64,000 nt of DNA from Chitinophaga fulva. GTDB taxonomy: Bacteria > Bacteroidota > Bacteroidia > Chitinophagales > Chitinophagaceae. Shown here piece by piece: positions 9,587 through 18,499 of this stretch. Position 1 is the stretch's first letter. The number at the start of each line of letters is the position of its first letter. The notes below the pieces were generated by a model. That model saw only the letters and a list, made by a program, of their open reading frames with translations, ran no database searches and was not told the DNA's origin. The stretch lies in assembly GCF_012927205.1 (NCBI RefSeq), contig NZ_JABBGC010000001.1, positions 1,984,001 to 2,048,000 of the forward strand. The letters run 5' to 3'. The position numbers and the translations under genes were made by a program.

Positions 9587-9887
9587 CAGGGTACAGTGAT
9601 AGGTATGCCTTATAATTAGCTTAAAAATAAGTTATTATAGGCGAATTTGGATTTACGGGGGCTCAAAATGCCATAACTGTCGGTGAACTCATCTTGCCGG
9701 CGCCATGAAGGCCGGTTTCTCTCCTGCTGGCTGCTCCCTTTTTAACATTTTAGCCGGTTCTGCCCATAACCTTGTTGTACAGGGGAAGCAGGAGGTTTTT
9801 GCCAATATTGTGGTGCATATTGTAAATGGTTTTCTATAAGGGGAATGGTATATAACGTTAATGACTATATGATTTTTGCTGCTGCTG

Positions 9888-10001
9888 TTAATTGTTTAGT
9901 GTCCTGCCGATTTCATCCAGCACATGTGTCCAGTAGGTTTTCATCGTTTCGCGTTCTTGGCCGTTTGACAACCATTCGTGGTGAAAGCTGGTTGTGAGGC
10001 G
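9888..10001 (-). pseudogene. Possible remnant of an SRPBCC/AHSA1-type gene (C-terminal end only)
   Basis: A minus-strand frame ends with TTSFHHEWLSNGQER followed by YWTHVLDEIGRTL. This resembles the last helix of SRPBCC (AHSA1-like) proteins, where the pattern is 'T-H-x-x-(8-12)-G-W-x-x-L-x-x-L'. Upstream, the frame runs into AT-rich sequence with no SRPBCC core, so only a terminal stub would remain. The match is short and by eye; chance similarity is possible. The rest of 9590-10230 shows no convincing gene. Confidence 0.3.
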
Positions 10002-10233
10002 GTATGTCTGGTGGTATTTTCCTGCCTGCTCATTTTTTTGTTTAGATAAAGATATAAAAAAATATTTTGGCAGCTTTTTAATATGTAATAAATTAATTAT
10101 CATTAATTTTAAAAGAAATCTTGTCTTGATAGAAAAGATCGTGAAAGAGAAAGTGTAGTGGGGTTCAAATTTTTTTTTACTTTTATTCCGACCTGTTTAC
10201 CAGGTGATCGTAGAGGATAACGATAGTATTGCA

Positions 10234-10529
10234 ACCAAAATCTAAATCAGTGATACATCTCGTGATGACTGTAGCATAAAAGACCAAAATCGAACCGTTT
10301 TTCTTAACCAGTTAAATCAAAAAAACTAAGCGAAGAAAAAATCTAAATCTAAGTAATCAACAGCAGTGCTGTGATCTATGGCCAGATATCATTCAAACTA
10401 AACTAAACAGCATTCTCAAACTCAAACGCCGAGAAATATATCATCATGAATGACACCATGATACTGGAGAAACTATGACCAAAATCTGATAAAAATCAGA
10501 CTTCTTTTTAATTAATCTAAACCAAAATC
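10234..10529 (+). repeat. Four copies of ACCAAAATC in the susC leader
   Basis: ACCAAAATC occurs at 10234-10242, 10283-10291, 10478-10486 and 10521-10529, all in the same orientation, in the 300 bases before the SusC start at 10539. Two copies extend to ACCAAAATCTG. The surrounding sequence (10104-10538) is AT-rich and holds no gene. The copies may be binding sites in a long 5' leader. A possible -7 box (TACTTTTA) lies near 10189. Confidence 0.45.
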
Positions 10530-10538
10530 TGCAATTAC

Positions 10539-13500
10539 ATGAGGAAGTTCTTACTCGTGGTAGCCAGCATGCTGTTCCTAGCATCGACCTTGTTGGCACA
10601 ATCTCATCGTACGGTTACAGGGAAAATCACCGATGAGCAAGGCGCTGCTTTGCCCGGTGTATCTGTAAGCCTGCCCGGTGGCAAAACCGGTACTGTAACA
10701 GACGCCAAAGGTGCGTTTTCCTTATCTGTTCCTTCGGAAGCAAAGACATTGCGCATATCCTTCGTAGGTTATGAAGCTAAAACCTTACCTATTACCGGAG
10801 AGAACCTGGGGACCGTTAAGTTGGCATCAGACACCAAAGCTATATCTGAAGTAGTGGTGGTGGGTTATGGTACACAACGCAAAAGGGAAGTAACCGGTAA
10901 CATCGCTTCGGTAAAAGGCACATCCCTGGCCAATTTGCCGGTACAGAGCTTTGAGTCCGGCTTGGGTGGCCGTGCGGCAGGTGTACAAATCACTGTGCCT
11001 AACGGTGTGGTAAACAACCCGCCTGTATTCAGGATCCGTGGCGTCAACTCCCTGTCCATGAGCGCTTATCCGTTGATCGTTATTGACGGGGTGCCTACTT
11101 TCAGTGGTGACGTGGGATCTACCAATGCTCCGCTGAACCCATTGTCCAGCATTAACCCTTCTGACATCGAATCTATAGATATCGCGAAAGACGCTGCTGC
11201 CACTGCTATCTATGGTAGCCGTGCTGCCAATGGCGTGGTACTGGTGACCACCAAAAAAGGTAAAGCCGGTCGTCCGCGTGTATCTTATGATGGCTGGGTG
11301 GGTATGACTACACCTACCCGTTTGCCTAAACTGTTGAACGCACAGCAGTACATCGACATTAAAAATGAAGGGTTGGCCAATGCCGGTGATGCCAGGCGTT
11401 ATGAGTTCAATAAAGATGCCAACGGCAATAACATCGATACCAAATGGCTGGATGTTGTATACCGCGACAGAGCTGTTTCTCAAAGCCATAGCCTGAGTGT
11501 AGGCGGTGGCACTGAAAATACCAGCTACTATTTTTCTGCCGGTTACACCAAACAGGAAGGTATCCTGAAACAGAATGATTTTATCCGTAAAAACCTGATG
11601 GTGAATGTAGACCAGAAGGTAGGCAGAATCTTCTCAGTAGGCACTAAAGTGGCTTACTCCAATGAGTCCAGCCTGATCTCCGGTTCTTCCGGTTCACTGG
11701 AAGGAGAAGCTTTTAACTCCGGCGGCCTGGCCCGTCTGGCGTTCCTGACTTCTCCGATTGTAGCACCGTACAACAACGACGGCACCTACAATACGAATGG
11801 CGGCTCCGGTATCGGCGGCGCTAAAGGTGGCTTGAATGTGGGTATTTACAATCCCAAAATCCTGTTGGACCTTGATCATTCCAATACTGAAGCTAACCAC
11901 ATACAGGGAAGCGTGTATGGCCAGTTGAAACCCTGGGAATGGTTGACCTTACGTACACAGTACGGTATCGACTATATCCTGATGAACAACGACGTATACA
12001 GCAATAACAAAAATGGCGACGGTTACAGCAGCAATGGCGACGCTACCAGCACTTATACACAGTATAAAAGATGGATGTGGACCAACACTGCGCAGTTTGA
12101 TAAAACCTTTAACCAGCATAGTCTGAGTGTACTGTTTGGTACGGAGCAACAGCGTGATCAGCGTGAGCGTTATGGTATCGGCCGTCAGAACCAGATGGAC
12201 CCTTACTTCAACAACTCCGAAGGCGGCTGGCTGACAGATTTGAGCCGTAACATGTTACGCCGCAGCAACTACCTGCTGTCCTGGTTCTCCCGTGTGAACT
12301 ACAACTACAAAGAAAAATACTTCGTGAGCGGAAGTGTGCGCCAGGACCAGTATTCTGCCTTCGGTGAAGACAAGAAGAAAGGTACTTTCTTCAGCGTGTC
12401 TGCCGGTTGGGAAATCACCAAAGAAGATTTCTGGGCCAACAGCAAACTGGCTAACGTGTTCTCTACCCTGAAACTGCGTGGTAGCTACGGTAAAGTAGGT
12501 AACTATGCCGGTCTGGGTGATTATGATGCATTGTCTCTCTACAGACCCGTACCTTATGGTGAAAGACCTTCCCTGTATTTCAGTCAGGCAGGTAACCCGA
12601 ACCTGGGATGGGAAGTAAGTAAAAAAACAGATGTGGGTATCAGTTATGGTTTCCTGAACAACAGGATTACCGGTGAACTGAGCTACTACTATAACAATAT
12701 CGACGGCCTGATCCTGTTTGTCCCTCAAATCCCCTCCGCCGGTATTCCTTCAACCACCGCTATTGCCACCATTCCTGCCAACGTAGGCAAAATGTACAAT
12801 AAAGGTGTGGAATTCAGCATTAGTGCAGCAGCGGTTACCAAAAAGGACTTTACGTGGAACACCTCATTCAACATTGCCTACAACAAGAATGAAATCACGG
12901 ACCTGGCAGGAGCCCTGGACAAAATTCCGTTTGTGACCAGCTCATTGGAACAAACCAGCGTAAACCAGGTAGGTTATCCTGCCAGTATGCTTTACGTTGT
13001 TCGTACCAATGGTGTAGATCCGCAAACCGGCAGAAGGATCTTCGTTAACAAAGCGGGAGAACAAGTATACTACAATCCGGTAGGTGCCGTATACTCCTAT
13101 GCTGACGGCAAACCTGCTCCTGCTGTTGGTTCCAAAGACGCGGTAGCTTACAAAAACACCAACCCTAAACTGGTGGGTGGTTTTGAAAACACTTTCCGTT
13201 ATAAAAACTTTGAGCTGAATGTGTTGCTGACTTATCAAACCGGTTTCTATGTTTACTATGGCAGCCTTGCCGGTATGAAAGACCAGCGTTACTGGAACAA
13301 CGGTGTTGAAGTACTGGACAGATGGCAGAAAGCTGGTGATGTGAGCGAAACACCTAAACTGGTGAATGGTGATAACATCTCCAATGGTTCTTCCTTCGCT
13401 ATTGCTGCTAATGTGTTCAAAGGAGATTTCCTTAAACTCCGTACTGTGGGCCTGACTTACATTTTGCCTGAAACAGCGCTTAAGTCCATCCACCTGAGCG

Positions 13501-13667
13501 GTGCCAAGGTATACGTAAGAGGTCAGAACCTGGCTGTTATGACCAAATACCCCGGTCCAGATCCGGAAGTATCATCCAATGGTAACAACGCTTCCGGCCA
13601 AGGTATTGACCGTAACACACTGGGTAATGGTCGCACTGTGACTGTGGGTTTAAATGTTAATTTCTAA
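10539..13667 (+). CDS. SusC/RagA-family TonB-linked outer-membrane transporter
   Basis: A 1,042-residue SusC-like receptor. Order: signal peptide ending LLAQ, carboxypeptidase-D-like regulatory domain (about 25-105; VTGKITDEQGAALPGVSVSL), the VVVVGYGTQRKREVTG box before the plug (about 110), plug domain with IRGVNSLS and DAAATAIYGSRAANGVVLV, then a 22-strand barrel ending in an aromatic residue. With the SusD lipoprotein 8 nt downstream it would form a lidded importer for an oligomeric nutrient. No degradative enzyme lies next to the pair, so the substrate cannot be inferred. The long leader carries repeated ACCAAAATC sites. Confidence 0.95.
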   Translation: MRKFLLVVASMLFLASTLLAQSHRTVTGKITDEQGAALPGVSVSLPGGKTGTVTDAKGAFSLSVPSEAKTLRISFVGYEAKTLPITGENLGTVKLASDTKAISEVVVVGYGTQRKREVTGNIASVKGTSLANLPVQSFESGLGGRAAGVQITVPNGVVNNPPVFRIRGVNSLSMSAYPLIVIDGVPTFSGDVGSTNAPLNPLSSINPSDIESIDIAKDAAATAIYGSRAANGVVLVTTKKGKAGRPRVSYDGWVGMTTPTRLPKLLNAQQYIDIKNEGLANAGDARRYEFNKDANGNNIDTKWLDVVYRDRAVSQSHSLSVGGGTENTSYYFSAGYTKQEGILKQNDFIRKNLMVNVDQKVGRIFSVGTKVAYSNESSLISGSSGSLEGEAFNSGGLARLAFLTSPIVAPYNNDGTYNTNGGSGIGGAKGGLNVGIYNPKILLDLDHSNTEANHIQGSVYGQLKPWEWLTLRTQYGIDYILMNNDVYSNNKNGDGYSSNGDATSTYTQYKRWMWTNTAQFDKTFNQHSLSVLFGTEQQRDQRERYGIGRQNQMDPYFNNSEGGWLTDLSRNMLRRSNYLLSWFSRVNYNYKEKYFVSGSVRQDQYSAFGEDKKKGTFFSVSAGWEITKEDFWANSKLANVFSTLKLRGSYGKVGNYAGLGDYDALSLYRPVPYGERPSLYFSQAGNPNLGWEVSKKTDVGISYGFLNNRITGELSYYYNNIDGLILFVPQIPSAGIPSTTAIATIPANVGKMYNKGVEFSISAAAVTKKDFTWNTSFNIAYNKNEITDLAGALDKIPFVTSSLEQTSVNQVGYPASMLYVVRTNGVDPQTGRRIFVNKAGEQVYYNPVGAVYSYADGKPAPAVGSKDAVAYKNTNPKLVGGFENTFRYKNFELNVLLTYQTGFYVYYGSLAGMKDQRYWNNGVEVLDRWQKAGDVSETPKLVNGDNISNGSSFAIAANVFKGDFLKLRTVGLTYILPETALKSIHLSGAKVYVRGQNLAVMTKYPGPDPEVSSNGNNASGQGIDRNTLGNGRTVTVGLNVNF

Positions 13668-13675
13668 AATGATCG

Positions 13676-15142
13676 ATGATGAATAAAATTAGTGCATATA
13701 TACTGGCGTTAGGTATTGCAGCTTTCGGCACTGCCTGTCAGAAAGATTTGCTTACGCCAAAGCCGACAACCGATATCCCCGACTGGGAAGCGTTTACGCT
13801 GAAAGAGCGGATTGGCAATGAAGCTACCGGTTTGTATACCGTGATGAAAAACGGTAAGTTCCTCGGTGGTAAAGTGCTGATCGCAAATGATGTGAGAGGT
13901 GAAGATTTTGTGAACCTGACCACCAACAACGTAACATTGAACGCCAGTTGGAAAATGACCGCCGTTGGGGAGTCCCAGGAGATCAAAGAGATCTGGTCCC
14001 AGGGATATATGGCCATCAATAACGTGAACGTTTTCCTCGCCGGTATGGCTGCCAAAGGCAACGCTGTGGCGGGTGACTCACTGGCAAAGTTATACGCCGG
14101 CGACGCTAAATTTGTAAGAGGTCTTTCCTATTTTTCCCTGCTGCAGTTGTTTGCCCGTCCTTATTGGGATGGTGCAGGCAGTAAACCGGGCCTGGTTCTT
14201 TTCTGGGAGCCGCATACCAAACTGGGAGATTATTCCCGTGCACGCAGCACCGTAAAAGAAACCTATGACCAGATCATCCGTGACCTGGACTCTGCAGAAA
14301 CACTGCTGCCTAAGTTAACAGCGTCTACCAAGTTCGCTGCCAACAAGGGTAATTCTTACAGTGCTATTGCGCTGAAGATGAAAGTATACCTGCAAATGGC
14401 CCAGTATGATAAAGTGCTGGCAGAAGGCGCTAAGCTGATCGCTGGTACAGGCCCCTTCACTTCTCCTGCCGGTTACACACTGGAAACTGACCTGAAGAAC
14501 CTGTACACACCAAAGTATGCCGGTAAAGAAGCGGTGATATACATGCCATTCGGTGCTTCCCCTGGCGACTTCCCGGGTACGCAGACCCAGCTGGGATATT
14601 ATTACAGCCCTGCTTCCGTTGGTGGTAACGCTGAGTATGCCCTGAACACCTCCGCCACCAGTATCGTCGCAGATGCTTCCTGGAAATCTACCGATGCCAG
14701 AAGGCAGTTTATTATGCCGGTTGGTGCGCGTTCTTTCCTGGTGAAATATTCCGGTCCGAGCCCTTATCTCGACTTTGCGCCGGTGCTGCGTTGGGCAGAA
14801 TTGCTGCTGATCGAAGCAGAAGCGAAAGTACGTGTGTCCGGTACCGTAGATCCTACCGCCATCGCTTTGCTGAATGCCGTACGTGGCCGTTCAGATGCAA
14901 GCACGGTGTTTACGGCAGCTGATTTTCCGACTGCTGACAAATTGATTGATGCTATCCTCAGAGAAAAACATATTGAGTTACTGGGAGAAGGTAACAGGGC
15001 CATGGAAATTATCCGCCTGGGTATTCCATTCCCTGGCAAGAGTGCTACGGTACTGACAGTACCGCCGACAGCTTCCAACTACATCTGGCCTATCTCTTCT
15101 GATGAGCTGGTGTACAACAGGCTGGCTGTGGACAACCAGTAA
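13676..15142 (+). CDS. SusD/RagB-family nutrient-binding lipoprotein
   Basis: A 488-residue SusD-like protein. The lipoprotein signal ends FGTACQKD, with Cys as the acylation site. A TPR-like helical core (YAGDAKFVRGLSYFSLLQLF) and the C-terminal family pattern LRWAELLLIEAEAKVR and AILREKHIELLGEGNR are present. It is the surface lid partner of the SusC 8 nt upstream; ATG at 13676 is directly followed by a second ATG, and either could be used. A terminator closes the two-gene unit. Confidence 0.95.
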   Translation: MMNKISAYILALGIAAFGTACQKDLLTPKPTTDIPDWEAFTLKERIGNEATGLYTVMKNGKFLGGKVLIANDVRGEDFVNLTTNNVTLNASWKMTAVGESQEIKEIWSQGYMAINNVNVFLAGMAAKGNAVAGDSLAKLYAGDAKFVRGLSYFSLLQLFARPYWDGAGSKPGLVLFWEPHTKLGDYSRARSTVKETYDQIIRDLDSAETLLPKLTASTKFAANKGNSYSAIALKMKVYLQMAQYDKVLAEGAKLIAGTGPFTSPAGYTLETDLKNLYTPKYAGKEAVIYMPFGASPGDFPGTQTQLGYYYSPASVGGNAEYALNTSATSIVADASWKSTDARRQFIMPVGARSFLVKYSGPSPYLDFAPVLRWAELLLIEAEAKVRVSGTVDPTAIALLNAVRGRSDASTVFTAADFPTADKLIDAILREKHIELLGEGNRAMEIIRLGIPFPGKSATVLTVPPTASNYIWPISSDELVYNRLAVDNQ

Positions 15143-15207
15143 TGCCACATTATCCTCTAATAAACAGACAGGCACTATCTAGTGCTGGTCCTCTTTCATA
15201 AGCAAAT

Positions 15208-15250
15208 AAGGGCTGCCCTTCACGAGTGGGCGGCCCTTCTTTATTTTGTC
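15208..15250 (+). terminator. Intrinsic terminator of the SusC/SusD pair
   Basis: AAGGGCTGCCC (15208-15218) pairs with GGGCGGCCCTT (15228-15238), with one wobble, around a 9-nt loop, followed by a T-rich tract. It lies 65 nt after the SusD stop. Confidence 0.8.
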
Positions 15251-15292
15251 ATTGGGTCATTTGTTTATTTAAATATTAAAATGGCTAAATGA

Positions 15293-16132
15293 TTAAATAA
15301 CCCGATCATTAGATGATTGTGCAGATTCCCAGCCGATCATCGCTTGTTTGCGGATGTCTCCCCAGTGGTAGTGCCCGAATTCGCCGGTAGCTTTTATCAC
15401 GCGGTGACAGGGGATCAGGAATGCCACCGGGTTCTGGCCTACGGCGGTGCCTACTGCCCGGGAGGCCTTTGGATTGTCTACCGCAGCCGCCAGTTGCTGA
15501 TAGGTAGTGAGATTGCCCATCGGGATTTTCAGCAGCGCTTCCCATACTTTCAGCTGGAAAGCAGTGCCTTTCAGGTGCAGCTTGATCTCTGACAGGCGAT
15601 GTTGTTCTTTCGTGAAGATGTAGAGCGTGTTTTGTTGAATGAGGTCTGTCATCTGGGTGAACTGCGCGTTTGGGAAATTGGCGATCAGCTCCTGTAGCGC
15701 CGCTTCACGGTTGTCGGCAAAAGCCATATGACAGATGCCTTTGCTGGTAGAAGCTACCAGGATATTGCCAAACGGGCTCTCAGCAAAGCTGTAATTGATG
15801 TGCAGCGATTTTCCGCCGTTTTTATATTCTCCCGGTGTCATGCTCTCTATATTGATGAACAGGTCGTGCAGCCTGCTGGTGCCGGACAGTCCCGTTTCAA
15901 AGGCAGCATCGAACAGGGTGGTTTTCTCCTGTTTCAGCAGCTGCTTGGCGTGATGCAGCGTAAGATATTGCAGGAATTTTTTAGGTGTAACGCCTGCCCA
16001 TTCACTGAATACCCGTTGAAAATGAAACGGGCTCATGTGTACAGAAGCAGCCATGTCTTTCAGTTCCGGCTGTTCCTTGTAATTGTCATTGATGTATGCA
16101 ATTGCCGTGGCAATTTTATCGTAATTGTTCAT
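15293..16132 (-). CDS. Ada-like protein: AraC-type HTH fused to methylated-DNA cysteine S-methyltransferase
   Basis: A 279-residue fusion. An N-terminal AraC/XylS helix-turn-helix pair (about 5-105; MSPFHFQRVFSEWAGVTPKK) is followed by an Ogt/MGMT domain (about 110-275) with catalytic PCHRVIKATG, FQLKVWEALLKIPMG and the recognition segment PKASRAVGTAVGQNPVAFLI. The Cys of PCHR accepts the methyl group from O6-methylguanine. The metal-binding N-terminal domain of E. coli Ada that repairs phosphotriesters is absent, so it corresponds to the shortened Ada type. It is monocistronic. Confidence 0.92.
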   Translation of the reverse strand: MNNYDKIATAIAYINDNYKEQPELKDMAASVHMSPFHFQRVFSEWAGVTPKKFLQYLTLHHAKQLLKQEKTTLFDAAFETGLSGTSRLHDLFINIESMTPGEYKNGGKSLHINYSFAESPFGNILVASTSKGICHMAFADNREAALQELIANFPNAQFTQMTDLIQQNTLYIFTKEQHRLSEIKLHLKGTAFQLKVWEALLKIPMGNLTTYQQLAAAVDNPKASRAVGTAVGQNPVAFLIPCHRVIKATGEFGHYHWGDIRKQAMIGWESAQSSNDRVI

Positions 16133-16368
16133 GGCTTTATCTTTTTAAGACAAAATTACCTCTGCGAAAGTCGGCAAAAAACCCGGAACTTGCGGAGATG
16201 TGAAAACGTCGTTCCCTCCCTGTTGCGTCCGTCCGTTAGTTTGCTGCTGACTAACGCTTTTGCCTCTACGAAGAGTCCAAAGGCTTATCCCGTCTATCAA
16301 AAAAATTCCATTACATATATATTTTTTTGTAGATTCAGTATCAGGAAGCTTTACATACTATTAAATCC

Positions 16369-16776
16369 ATGGTCATGAAAATGAAAAAAACATTCATGGT
16401 AGCAGCGGCGTTATCAGCAGCGGTTACCCTGTGTTCACTGGCTTTGCCTCAGGAACCGGAGAAGCCTAAAAACCTCAAAGTATTACCCAAGAATATCAGC
16501 CATGATGAGCTGATAGCCACTATGCGCGGGTTTAACGCGGCCCTGGGCGTAAAATGTGGCTACTGTCACGCACCACAAAAGGATGATCCTAAAAAGCTGG
16601 ATTTCGCCAGCGATGAAAATCAACACAAAGACATCGCACGGTCAATGATGAAAATGACACACCGCATCAACAAGAAGTTCTTCAAAGGAACAGAAGTGAT
16701 GTCTGTGTCCTGCTACACCTGTCACCATGGTAACGAAGAGCCAAAAACCAAACCAGATGAAGCTCCGGCTAAATAA
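16369..16776 (+). CDS. Small exported di-CxxCH c-type cytochrome
   Basis: A 135-residue protein with an N-terminal signal (MKKTFMVAAALSAAVTLCSLA) and two heme-attachment motifs, CGYCH (near 64) and CYTCH (near 120). The spacing and the segment between them (GFNAALGVKCGYCHAP ... INKKFF) resemble the family related to the photosynthetic reaction-centre cytochrome subunit, common in Bacteroidota. ATGs at 16369, 16375 and 16381 are all possible; the last directly precedes MKKTF. Likely a periplasmic electron carrier; partner unknown. Confidence 0.85.
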   Translation: MVMKMKKTFMVAAALSAAVTLCSLALPQEPEKPKNLKVLPKNISHDELIATMRGFNAALGVKCGYCHAPQKDDPKKLDFASDENQHKDIARSMMKMTHRINKKFFKGTEVMSVSCYTCHHGNEEPKTKPDEAPAK

Positions 16777-16793
16777 GCCGGGCCAATGACATT

Positions 16794-16834
16794 ATATAAA
16801 GGGGCTTTCTCCCCCGGCGAAAGCTCCTTTATAT
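16794..16834 (+). terminator. Long hairpin after the cytochrome gene
   Basis: ATATAAAGGGGCTTTC (16794-16809) pairs with GAAAGCTCCTTTATAT (16819-16834), a 16-bp stem with one G-T wobble around a 9-nt loop. There is no clear T-run after it, so it may act as a terminator or as an mRNA 3'-end stabiliser. Confidence 0.55.
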
Positions 16835-16907
16835 GTATAAACAATTGATTAGTAGAGATTTTTACTAGCTTTATTTTCACATATAACCATTATCCGCACC
16901 CCGACCG

Positions 16908-16936
16908 TTTTGCTGACGGGAAAATCCGTATCTTTA
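16908..16936 (+). promoter_or_regulatory. Putative promoter of the DEAD-box helicase gene
   Basis: TTTG (16908-16911), a 17-nt spacer and TATCTTTA (16929-16936) resemble the Bacteroidota -33/-7 promoter. Transcription would start near 16943 and leave a leader of about 118 nt before the helicase, long enough for the 5'-UTR control often seen for cold-related RNA helicases. Confidence 0.4.
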
Positions 16937-17060
16937 CGTTCGTTATGTTGAGTTCAAAGCATAAAGCTCTCTCCAGAATCTTTCTTTACTGCTCTCCTCA
17001 ATGCTGAACGCTGGCTATTAAGAGGCGTTCAATTTTATTACCGAAGATTATAAACACAAT

Positions 17061-18329
17061 ATGCTATTTGAGCAATTAGGGTTGATTGAGCCCATTTTAA
17101 AAGCAATTAAAAAAGAAGGTTATACCCAACCTACCCCCATACAAGTACAATCCATTCCAATCGTTTTAACAGGGAAAGACCTGTTGGGATGCGCACAGAC
17201 CGGCACTGGTAAAACAGCTGCTTTTGCTATTCCTATCCTTCAACAGTTGTACAATACCCGCTCCGGCGTGGAAGGCGGTTATAAACATATCCGTGCCCTG
17301 ATCCTGACACCTACCCGTGAACTGGCCTCTCAGATCGATGAAAGTTTTGAAGCGTATGGAAAATTTACAGGGTTAAAACACGATGTGATATTTGGTGGGG
17401 TACCACAACACCGGCAAACCATCGCGCTGCGCAATGGTACTGATGTGCTCATTGCCACGCCGGGCCGCTTGCTGGACCTGATGAACCAGGGCTATATTTA
17501 TCTCGACCACCTCGAGATATTTGTGCTGGATGAAGCAGATCGTATGCTGGACATGGGTTTCATCAATGACATCAAGAAAGTAGTACGTGAGTTGCCACAG
17601 CAACGTCAGACACTGTTCTTCTCCGCTACCATGCCGCCCAATATCGCCAAGCTGGCCAATTCTCTGCTGTACAATCCGGAGAAAGTGGAGATCACACCGG
17701 TATCTACGACTGCTGAAAGAGTGGAACAGTGCGTATTCTTTGTGAAGAAAAAAGATAAACAGCAACTGCTGGACCATATCCTGCAGGACAAGGCTATCAA
17801 ACGTACTATTGTATTTACGCAGACCAAACATGGCGCCGACAGGATTGCCAAGAACCTGCGTAAACGGAATATCAATGCTGATGCGCTGCATGGCGACAAG
17901 TCACAGTCTTCCCGGCAAACCACGCTGACCAACTTCAAGAGCGGTCGTTTACGCGTGCTCGTTGCCACGGATATCGCCGCAAGGGGTATTGACGTGGAAG
18001 CACTGGAACATGTGATCAACTACGATCTGCCTAACGTGTCAGAAACATATGTACACCGTATTGGCCGTACCGGCAGGGCAGGTGCTGCCGGTTACGCGCT
18101 CTCTTTCTGCGCCACCGAAGAACGCCCTTTCCTGAACAGCATCAACAAACTGACTAAACAGAAGATCCCTTCTGTGCCTCACCCGTTTGAAGAAGCTGCA
18201 TTGATTGAGGCAAACAATGCCGATCCAGATGCACCTAAAGCGGAGCCAAGAAGGCCGAAACCACACAACCGTAATCGTCATGGACGTCAGGGCAAGGTTG
18301 ACAAACGTGATCGGAAGATAGATTTTTAA
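17061..18329 (+). CDS. rhlE: DEAD-box ATP-dependent RNA helicase, RhlE type
   Basis: A 422-residue cytoplasmic helicase with the motif set in order: Q motif ([14 protein letters not shown]), AQTGTGKT (I), PTRELASQI (Ia), TPGRLLDL (Ib), DEAD (II), SATMP (III), [18 protein letters not shown] (V) and [12 protein letters not shown] (VI). A basic tail ([14 protein letters not shown]) follows, as in RhlE proteins. It unwinds structured RNA in ribosome assembly and RNA turnover. It is monocistronic with a long leader, and is followed by two palindromic repeats. Confidence 0.93.
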   Translation: MLFEQLGLIEPILKAIKKEGYTQPTPIQVQSIPIVLTGKDLLGCAQTGTGKTAAFAIPILQQLYNTRSGVEGGYKHIRALILTPTRELASQIDESFEAYGKFTGLKHDVIFGGVPQHRQTIALRNGTDVLIATPGRLLDLMNQGYIYLDHLEIFVLDEADRMLDMGFINDIKKVVRELPQQRQTLFFSATMPPNIAKLANSLLYNPEKVEITPVSTTAERVEQCVFFVKKKDKQQLLDHILQDKAIKRTIVFTQTKHGADRIAKNLRKRNINADALHGDKSQSSRQTTLTNFKSGRLRVLVATDIAARGIDVEALEHVINYDLPNVSETYVHRIGRTGRAGAAGYALSFCATEERPFLNSINKLTKQKIPSVPHPFEEAALIEANNADPDAPKAEPRRPKPHNRNRHGRQGKVDKRDRKIDF

Positions 18330-18336
18330 TATAGTT

Positions 18337-18497
18337 CCCCGGGGTGAAGCCCGGGGCTACGATGTTTTTCAGGTTGCTCTAACGGCAGCTGACAAGGGGC
18401 TAAGATGGTCCCTTTTTTTATTTCCCAGGGTTGAAACCCTGGGCTAAGATGTTTTTCAGGCTGTTTCCACGAGCCGCTGACAAGAGGCTGAAAAACT
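18337..18497. repeat. Tandem pair of palindrome-headed interspersed repeats
   Basis: Two related units of about 74 nt begin at 18337 and 18424. Each starts with a strong palindrome (CCCCGGG...CCCGGGG at 18337-18356; CCCAGGG...CCCTGGG at 18424-18443). Each continues with CTA(C/A)GATGTTTTTCAGG and then a related stretch containing GCTGACAAG(G/A)GGCT. The palindrome arms differ between copies but stay self-complementary. A shorter copy is at 62291-62312. They lie between rhlE and the converging DUF2252 gene. Confidence 0.75.
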
Positions 18498-18499
18498 TT

